From Bdellovibrionota bacterium (GTDB lineage: Bacteria; Bdellovibrionota; UBA1018; CAUJDS01), in assembly GCA_963169695.1 (NCBI GenBank), contig CAUJDS010000034.1, forward strand, positions 1 through 37,009: a DNA stretch of 37,009 bases, written 5' to 3'. The position numbers were made by a program, and so were the translations under genes. Below are positions 33,009 through 37,009 of the stretch, in pieces; the stretch's first letter is position 1; every line of letters starts with the position of its first letter. Under the pieces are notes generated by a model, which ran no database searches, had not been told where the DNA came from, and worked only from the letters and a program-made list of their open reading frames with translations.

Positions 33009-33041
33009 GCCGTCAGCCCTTGGGTTGGCGGCTTTTTTTTT
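33009..33041 (+). terminator. Intrinsic terminator of tRNA-Pro
   Basis: GCCGTCAGCCC (33009-33019) and GGGTTGGCGGC (33022-33032) form an 11-pair stem with two G-T pairs, followed by nine T. This is a classical Rho-independent terminator immediately after the tRNA. Confidence 0.9.
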
Positions 33042-33118
33042 GTGTGGGTGTTTCTGGATTCGAAGGGAATGGTGCGGCCCGCAGTGCGGGCTTTGTGAGC
33101 GTGATGCGAACAAAAGCA
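33009..33118 (+). repeat. 110-bp tRNA-tail repeat, copy 1
   Basis: The block holds the terminator, then GTGTGGGTGTTTCTGGATTCG, then the palindrome CCCGCAGTGCGGG. It recurs at 33360-33469 with only two mismatches, and its central 49 bp recur at 35295-35343. Confidence 0.9.
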
Positions 33119-33168
33119 CCATGACCCGGCCCGAAGAGGATCGAGCCTGAAGCGAGATCCGATGAGGG

Positions 33169-33189
33169 GAATCCAGTCACCCCGACCAT
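33169..33189 (+). repeat. Copy of the tRNA-Pro 3' end (attachment-site-like)
   Basis: This is an exact 21-bp duplicate of 32979-32999 without the rest of the tRNA. It could be an att-like scar of an element that integrated at the tRNA, or a product of local duplication. Confidence 0.75.
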
Positions 33190-33193
33190 TTTT

Positions 33194-33223
33194 GCCGGAT
33201 GGAAAAAATCCGGAGCGCAGCGT
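33194..33223 (+). repeat. 30-bp direct repeat with internal hairpin, copy 1
   Basis: The sequence starts GCCGGATGGAAAAAATCCGG and continues to CGCAGCGT; CCGGAT and ATCCGG pair. It recurs exactly at 33279-33308, 85 bp downstream. Confidence 0.85.
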
Positions 33224-33278
33224 GGGTCCTGTGGACCCAGAAAATCGTAGGATGCGATTTTCTAGTGAGCACCGTAAA

Positions 33279-33308
33279 GCCGGATGGAAAAAATCCGGAG
33301 CGCAGCGT
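33279..33308 (+). repeat. 30-bp direct repeat with internal hairpin, copy 2
   Basis: This is an exact copy of 33194-33223. Between the copies lie two further palindromes, GGGTCC-TGT-GGACCC and an AGAAAATCG/CGATTTTCT pair. Confidence 0.85.
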
Positions 33309-33359
33309 CCGTGCAGCGCACGGCTGTGAGGCAGGAGCCGAACAGAGCGAGCACCTAAT

Positions 33360-33469
33360 GCCGTCAGCCCTTGGGTTGGCGGCTTTTTTTTTGTGTGGGT
33401 GTTTCTGGATTCGAAGGGAATGGTGCGGCCCGCAGTGCGGGCTTCGTGAGCGTGATGCGAACGAAAGCA
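33360..33469 (+). repeat. 110-bp tRNA-tail repeat, copy 2
   Basis: This copy of 33009-33118 has two substitutions and an intact terminator hairpin plus T9. No tRNA precedes it, so the terminator has no obvious gene to end. Confidence 0.9.
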
Positions 33470-33626
33470 GGCCTACGTAACGGTTTAGATATGGTTTGGG
33501 CGAGACAATTTGAAAGTACGACGACAGTGAAGGGAAAAGCCTTTTGGGCCTGAGGAAGCGTTAAAATCAATTTGGCTATATAAAAAGTCACTGAACACTT
33601 CGTTGGCAAGCGATAGAAAAAAACCA

Positions 33627-33635
33627 TGTTATAAT
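33627..33635 (+). promoter_or_regulatory. Extended -10 promoter TGTTATAAT
   Basis: This is a perfect TG-N-TATAAT extended -10 element ending 8 nt before the GTG start at 33644. No -35 at normal spacing and no Shine-Dalgarno are visible, so the transcript may be leaderless. Confidence 0.55.
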
Positions 33636-33643
33636 CTCATCAA

Positions 33644-35074
33644 GTGTTTCACCTTAAACGGGCCATTTTTTCGCTAATTGTTTTTCTTTTACCTCAAATG
33701 GTGGCGGCTAAAGATGAGTTCGAGGAGTTCAAGAAGCTCTTGGACCAGTTGGGAAAGAAAACCACTGTCTCACCTGGAGCGTATACGCTTAACGATTTAG
33801 CGATTGATTACAAGAAAATGGTGAGTGCTCCCAATCCTACACAGTACTTCGCAACCAAACCGGCCTCCGCTTCTCGAATCGTGGAAATTCTCGAACTGTA
33901 TCGAAAATTTCAGAGTGGAATCCAATTTCCAGTTCAGTTTTACCATTCCGCAGTGAGCAACAGAGAACCTATTAATGTACTTGAATACAGTGGACTAAGA
34001 GATCGACTGGCTTCAGTCATTGCACCCCTACATGGCGCTTGGCCTGATGTAATGCGTGTACCAACTCTAGGGAGTATTTTTGCAAATGCACCCATCGACC
34101 TCTCACCCCTACAAAAAAGGGCAATGCTAGAGATCGGTACATTCCTCTCTGGCGGCGGGCCACCCGAAACAAATTTATTCTCGCAGATTCGTGCCCTCGC
34201 AAATGGGGAATTTGTATCTCTTAGACCTAGTGAGGAAGAAGTTGCGGGTGTCATTGAGCGGGCACACTTGGAGCTGCGTTTCGACGAGCTGCTGGGGTCA
34301 GAGCCACTCAAGCGTGCAGTAGTTTCAAAAAAAATAGAAGGATTTGCTGAATTCTCAGCCACGTGTCCAAGGGAAGGAAAGCTTCTGCTTCAGCTTTTCT
34401 TACTGTCCGATTCCAATCGTTTTCCCACGGAAGGGTTGCGATTAGGCTCTAAAACTTCCTGCAATGCTGTGACTAGGAACACCTTTATGCAAACCTATGA
34501 AAGCCGACAAACTGGCAAGGAAGCCTTCGATCTCGCTGATCGTTATGGGATTGTGCTCAGTCCGGTAGACAGGTGGTCAATCATGGATCGCTATCGCTTT
34601 AGGAATATCTTCGGCGGCATGCCTACAACGATGTTTGAGGATATGCCTCCGGTTCTCATCGTACGCGATGTGACCCTGCCGGGAGCTAAGGGGTGGTATT
34701 GGCATACTTTTAATATCTTGAATGTTGGTAAGAAACCCGATGCGGCTACCGTTAGGCACGAACTGACGCACGGCTGGGATAAGGCGGTTGGAGGCTTTTC
34801 AGGTACTCCTCAGTGGCTAGAGTCTTCAGGTTGGAGAGAATTCACATATAATGGGAGTAAAATGGATCATCGGGTGTTGATTCCATACGGAGACAATTTT
34901 GTGAGCACGTATGCAAGCTATTCGCCAGCCGAAGATCTTGCCGAAAGCGTTGCTCGTCCTAAACGACTCGATTTATCTAAACGCGCTTTACTGGAGACGC
35001 GGGTGCTGCATCCACCCAGTTGCATCAGACGGATAGTTCGAGAATACCTGTCACGTCATAAAAGTTCGATCTGA
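33644..35074 (+). CDS. Exported protein with HExxH metallopeptidase motif
   Basis: The 476-aa product begins with a signal peptide ('MFHLKRAIFSLIVFLLPQMVAA'). The C-terminal half has the zinc-binding motif 'TVRHELTHGWD' (His372, Glu373, His376), and about 55 residues later 'YSPAEDLAESVA' offers a third ligand (Glu430 or Glu434). This is the gluzincin/M4-like order HExxH...E, so a secreted zinc peptidase is likely. The N-terminal 300 residues are helical and unrecognised. It starts with GTG 33644, directly after an extended -10. The gene lies between two copies of the tRNA-tail repeat, so it may have been gained or moved as a unit. It shares the HExxH idea but no obvious sequence with the gene at 31873-32808. 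Confidence 0.78.
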   Translation: MFHLKRAIFSLIVFLLPQMVAAKDEFEEFKKLLDQLGKKTTVSPGAYTLNDLAIDYKKMVSAPNPTQYFATKPASASRIVEILELYRKFQSGIQFPVQFYHSAVSNREPINVLEYSGLRDRLASVIAPLHGAWPDVMRVPTLGSIFANAPIDLSPLQKRAMLEIGTFLSGGGPPETNLFSQIRALANGEFVSLRPSEEEVAGVIERAHLELRFDELLGSEPLKRAVVSKKIEGFAEFSATCPREGKLLLQLFLLSDSNRFPTEGLRLGSKTSCNAVTRNTFMQTYESRQTGKEAFDLADRYGIVLSPVDRWSIMDRYRFRNIFGGMPTTMFEDMPPVLIVRDVTLPGAKGWYWHTFNILNVGKKPDAATVRHELTHGWDKAVGGFSGTPQWLESSGWREFTYNGSKMDHRVLIPYGDNFVSTYASYSPAEDLAESVARPKRLDLSKRALLETRVLHPPSCIRRIVREYLSRHKSSI

Positions 35075-35116
35075 CCATTTCTCCCTATTTTTTGAGTTGG
35101 CCGGACCTCATTCGCC

Positions 35117-35154
35117 AAAGGTGCCCGTCACCTTTCTGGCCCGAAGCGCGTCAT
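35117..35154. repeat. Dispersed palindromic repeat, copy B
   Basis: AAAGGTGCCCGTCACCTTT is an imperfect palindrome followed by GGCCCGAAGCGCGTCAT. Both parts match copy A at 25096-25146, although the flanking sequence between them differs in length. Confidence 0.6.
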
Positions 35155-35294
35155 AGCATTATCGAAGTAGCGGGTGAGATTTGTATAATCGCTGTGCACT
35201 TCTACTAAAAAGGGGCTTTGGGGGGGCGGCACTAACGCTCTGTGACTCGGGCTCTGTCTCAACGCTTATAGGGCGAACTTTTCTGAGATAGATT

Positions 35295-35343
35295 CCTTGG
35301 GTTGGCGGCTTTTTTTTTGTGTGGGTGTTTCTGGATTCGAAGG
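35295..35343 (+). repeat. tRNA-tail repeat, truncated copy 3
   Basis: The 49 bp match 33018-33066 exactly: the right arm of the terminator, T9 and the GTGTGGGTGTTTCTGG segment. The left terminator arm and the downstream palindrome are missing. With copy 2 it brackets the HExxH gene. Confidence 0.88.
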
Positions 35344-35419
35344 AAGTGATATCGCCAGCTGTAAATATCTGTGGTACCCACTGCCCAATCCAATGAACCT
35401 AAGAAAGGCTTCTACCAAA

Positions 35420-35938
35420 ATGAAAAATCTAGCTTCGCTCCTGATTCTATTTTTTGGCACCAGTACAGTCGCATTTGCAGATAGCACCACGCCATTGGAA
35501 CCTATAAAAGTAACCTGCAATCCATTCTACGTTTCGAAGGTTAAAAATGGATTCAAGTTTGATTTTTTTACGAAAGACAATTCCACTATTTCTCCTGATG
35601 AAACAAATATAGTGTATGAAGGGAAAGAAGATTACACCCTAGTTAGATTTGAAATACCCCAAGATGCTACGAGGACGGTAGGCTCAACTCAAAAGACCTT
35701 TACAAATGCAGATGATAGCATCTCTATTCGAGTCTCATTGGACTTCATTAAAGTACCGACGGAATTCAGCAATTTTACTATGAAAATTGAGCAATTGTCC
35801 CTTGAAAAGGAAACCAAAGGTGAAGTTCTTTCGTGGGGAACGTATAAATCCAGCGAAACGAATGCCAAGGAGTTTTCTTTGATCATCAACGCATTGGGTA
35901 AGCAAACAGCCCTTGAACTTCACTGCAGTATCAAATAG
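35420..35938 (+). CDS. Hypothetical exported protein
   Basis: The 172-aa product has a signal peptide ('MKNLASLLILFFGTSTVAFA') and a mature domain predicted to be mostly beta strands, with two cysteines ('VTCNPFYV' near the start and 'LHCSIK' at the end) that could pair. I do not recognise the family. AAAGG stands about 11 nt before ATG 35420; an in-frame ATG at 35393 has no ribosome-binding site. The gene is visibly AT-rich and follows the third tRNA-tail repeat, consistent with an accessory origin. It may be a small periplasmic or secreted protein. Confidence 0.68.
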   Translation: MKNLASLLILFFGTSTVAFADSTTPLEPIKVTCNPFYVSKVKNGFKFDFFTKDNSTISPDETNIVYEGKEDYTLVRFEIPQDATRTVGSTQKTFTNADDSISIRVSLDFIKVPTEFSNFTMKIEQLSLEKETKGEVLSWGTYKSSETNAKEFSLIINALGKQTALELHCSIK

Positions 35939-35957
35939 GCGACTCGAAGTACGCTAG

Positions 35958-37009
35958 CTAAGGCGCTCCGTACCCATAACCTGGAGTACGATAGTCATTG
36001 TTGAAGGGGTGATTCTGAAACCACGTTGCGAAATTGATTCGACCTTCACCTTGACCGATCGGTACCTGTTGCACGGGTCCAAAATTTACAAAAGGTGGAG
36101 GCTGTGTAAGTAATAGGTTCTGTGCCCACAGGAGCGGAAATTGCAGCTGCATATCGCGGACTAATCGAATACCTGTCAGTCCTCGACAATACAGCTCAGT
36201 AAAGGGTGTGCAAAACTTAGCACTCAAATTCTCAGGATAGATCGCGTTATGCTTCACTGAGAATCCATCCATCGTCCGAATGCCTCGATACTCCGCGGTT
36301 TCGTCGGCAATGGAAGTGCCCAAAATCTGACTCGCAATGCCGTATAAGATATTGTCTTCTATCTTGATATCCCAGGATGGATGCATCGCATATTCATTGA
36401 GTCCCGGGATGTATGGCCCATCAGTGGAAGTTACGATGACAGGGTAACTAGAAGGGCTATCCGTATTGGACATATCCCAAGACGTCGATTGAATAGCCAA
36501 AGTATTATTCCTCACCCAGTGATGAGAGGTGACTCGAAGATGTGCGGCTTGCCAATCTATCATGCCTCTTGGTCCATTGGTTGGATTGGTGAGGTCCCAA
36601 TAGGTAGGATCTACATAACTATATGCTAGGACGATCGCTTGCTTCTGATTCTCTACGATCGTGTTTTTCTGAATCAGAACATTGGCGTTACCCGTATCAG
36701 CAATACCACCCAACTTATTTCTTGCGATAAAGTTCGATTCAACTCGAATAAATTGATGGGAACCGTTGATCTGAAGGCCAAACCTGCTATTCCACATCAA
36801 CGTATTATAAGCGATCGTAATATACTTGCTCGCATTGCCGGCTACACCCAAGGCAGCAAAATAAATACCGTGCTCAAGCATCGTGCCCAATACAGTACAA
36901 CCTTCAATCACGACGCGACTAATTTCTCTGCCATAGGCCTGCATTCCCCACTTCATGGCATTGGTAATGGTGAGAAAGCGAAGCTTCACATCCTCGATAT
37001 TATCGATAT
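35958..37009 (-). CDS. Parallel beta-helix (pectate lyase-like) repeat protein, 5' partial
   Basis: The visible 350 residues end at a true stop at 35958, but the reading frame continues through the window edge, so the N-terminus is missing. The sequence shows regular short repeats of the right-handed beta-helix type: 'VVIEGCTVLGTMLEHGIYF', 'ITIAYNTLMWNSRFGLQI', 'IRVESNFIARNKLGGI' and 'VLIQKNTIVENQKQAIVL'. Each has an Asn-rich turn. Such helices occur in pectate lyases, adhesins and other carbohydrate-active surface proteins. No catalytic residues can be assigned. The apparent GTG at 36989 lies inside the helix and is not a credible start. Confidence 0.8.
   Translation of the reverse strand, partial: IDNIEDVKLRFLTITNAMKWGMQAYGREISRVVIEGCTVLGTMLEHGIYFAALGVAGNASKYITIAYNTLMWNSRFGLQINGSHQFIRVESNFIARNKLGGIADTGNANVLIQKNTIVENQKQAIVLAYSYVDPTYWDLTNPTNGPRGMIDWQAAHLRVTSHHWVRNNTLAIQSTSWDMSNTDSPSSYPVIVTSTDGPYIPGLNEYAMHPSWDIKIEDNILYGIASQILGTSIADETAEYRGIRTMDGFSVKHNAIYPENLSAKFCTPFTELYCRGLTGIRLVRDMQLQFPLLWAQNLLLTQPPPFVNFGPVQQVPIGQGEGRINFATWFQNHPFNNDYRTPGYGYGAP

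Larger units (their letters stand above)
32999..33643. other. 645-nt gene-free region of repeats and hairpins after tRNA-Pro
   Basis: No supported gene lies here. It contains the tRNA terminator, a second 110-bp copy of the block that includes it (offset 351 bp), a 21-bp copy of the tRNA 3' end, two copies of a 30-bp sequence, and small palindromes such as GGGTCC-TGT-GGACCC and AGAAAATCG...CGATTTTCT. Short open frames here are antisense or sense readings of the repeats. The final 160 nt are AT-rich and carry the promoter of the 33644 gene. Confidence 0.75.
35075..35419. other. 345-nt intergenic region with two dispersed repeats
   Basis: No supported gene lies here. It contains copy B of the AAAGGTGC palindromic repeat (35117-35154) and a 49-bp fragment of the tRNA-tail repeat (35295-35343). 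A G-rich run lies near 35220-35227. An open frame that starts inside the second repeat runs into the next gene, but its first residues are only repeat translation. Confidence 0.65.

Noticed and set aside
32910-33122. Minus-strand open frame containing 'GVTGFEPATLCSQSR'
   Set aside because: It is the antisense translation of the tRNA-Pro gene and its terminator, a common false protein.
33194-33308. CRISPR array
   Set aside because: There are only two copies of the 30-bp repeat with one 55-bp interval, which is itself palindromic, and no cas gene is in the window.
33199-33627. Open frames on both strands across the tRNA-tail repeats ('RLFFCVGVSGFEG' and its antisense 'SNPETPTQKKSRQPKG')
   Set aside because: They are translations of the repeated terminator block. 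The same residues appear wherever the repeat occurs, and no ribosome-binding site is present.
32921-35343. Complete integrative element at tRNA-Pro
   Set aside because: There is att-like duplication, but no integrase, replication or mobilisation gene, so only a scar or duplication is supported.
35297-35419. N-terminal extension of the 172-aa exported protein
   Set aside because: The first part only translates the third tRNA-tail repeat; the signal peptide begins at 35420.

Overview
The window looks like a chromosome segment of a Gram-negative, flagellated bacterium, most consistent with the Bdellovibrionota (Bdellovibrio-like). This is an inference from gene style: lipoproteins and Sec-exported proteins, flagellar FliL-like and FliG-C-like orphans, a TadG-like protein, many CheY-like regulators, and secreted proteases. 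No marker gene here settles the taxonomy. Genes are dense, base composition is moderate, and several convergent pairs overlap at their 3' ends.

Layout. 178-5481: a membrane protein, an antiporter/DUF389 membrane pair, and a nitrilase-superfamily/GNAT pair. 5537-11072: a signalling hub of two soluble histidine kinases and five receiver proteins (CheX-kinase plus CheY on the minus strand; HTH-REC, REC, kinase, REC and REC-HD on the plus strand) around a shared 266-nt divergent promoter region. 11069-15014: a CNT nucleoside transporter, a sigma54 activator, a FliL-like protein and a small lipoprotein. 15057-19768: a housekeeping operon accA-yicC-gmk-spoT. 24190-19721 (minus): a lipoate/2-oxoacid dehydrogenase operon lipA-E2-lpdA-lipB. 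It is preceded by a terminator-like hairpin and a good sigma54 (-24/-12) promoter match, which suggests either an attenuated leader or a small RNA. 24449-29394: a small exported protein, a TadG-like protein, a charge-segregated histone-H1-like/acidic protein and an HD phosphohydrolase. 29362-32808: secreted or small proteins, including a trypsin-like protease, a 21-aa membrane peptide, an orphan FliG C-terminal-domain protein and an HExxH metallopeptidase.

32921-35938 is the accessory part. A tRNA-Pro(TGG) gene is followed by its terminator. A 110-bp block containing that terminator recurs 351 bp downstream, and 49 bp of it recur again at 35295. A 21-bp copy of the tRNA 3' end lies at 33169. 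Between these copies lie a 30-bp direct repeat, several short palindromes, and a secreted HExxH protein with an extended -10 promoter and almost no 5' UTR. This resembles a site of repeated insertion or duplication at a tRNA 3' end. The window ends inside a parallel beta-helix protein.

The most interesting points are the sigma54 promoter/terminator unit before lipA, the tRNA-tail repeat array with its bracketed gene, the CheX-kinase/CheY hub, the orphan FliG-C protein with its small membrane peptide, and several starts that look leaderless. All functional calls come from reading motifs by eye. No database search was run.
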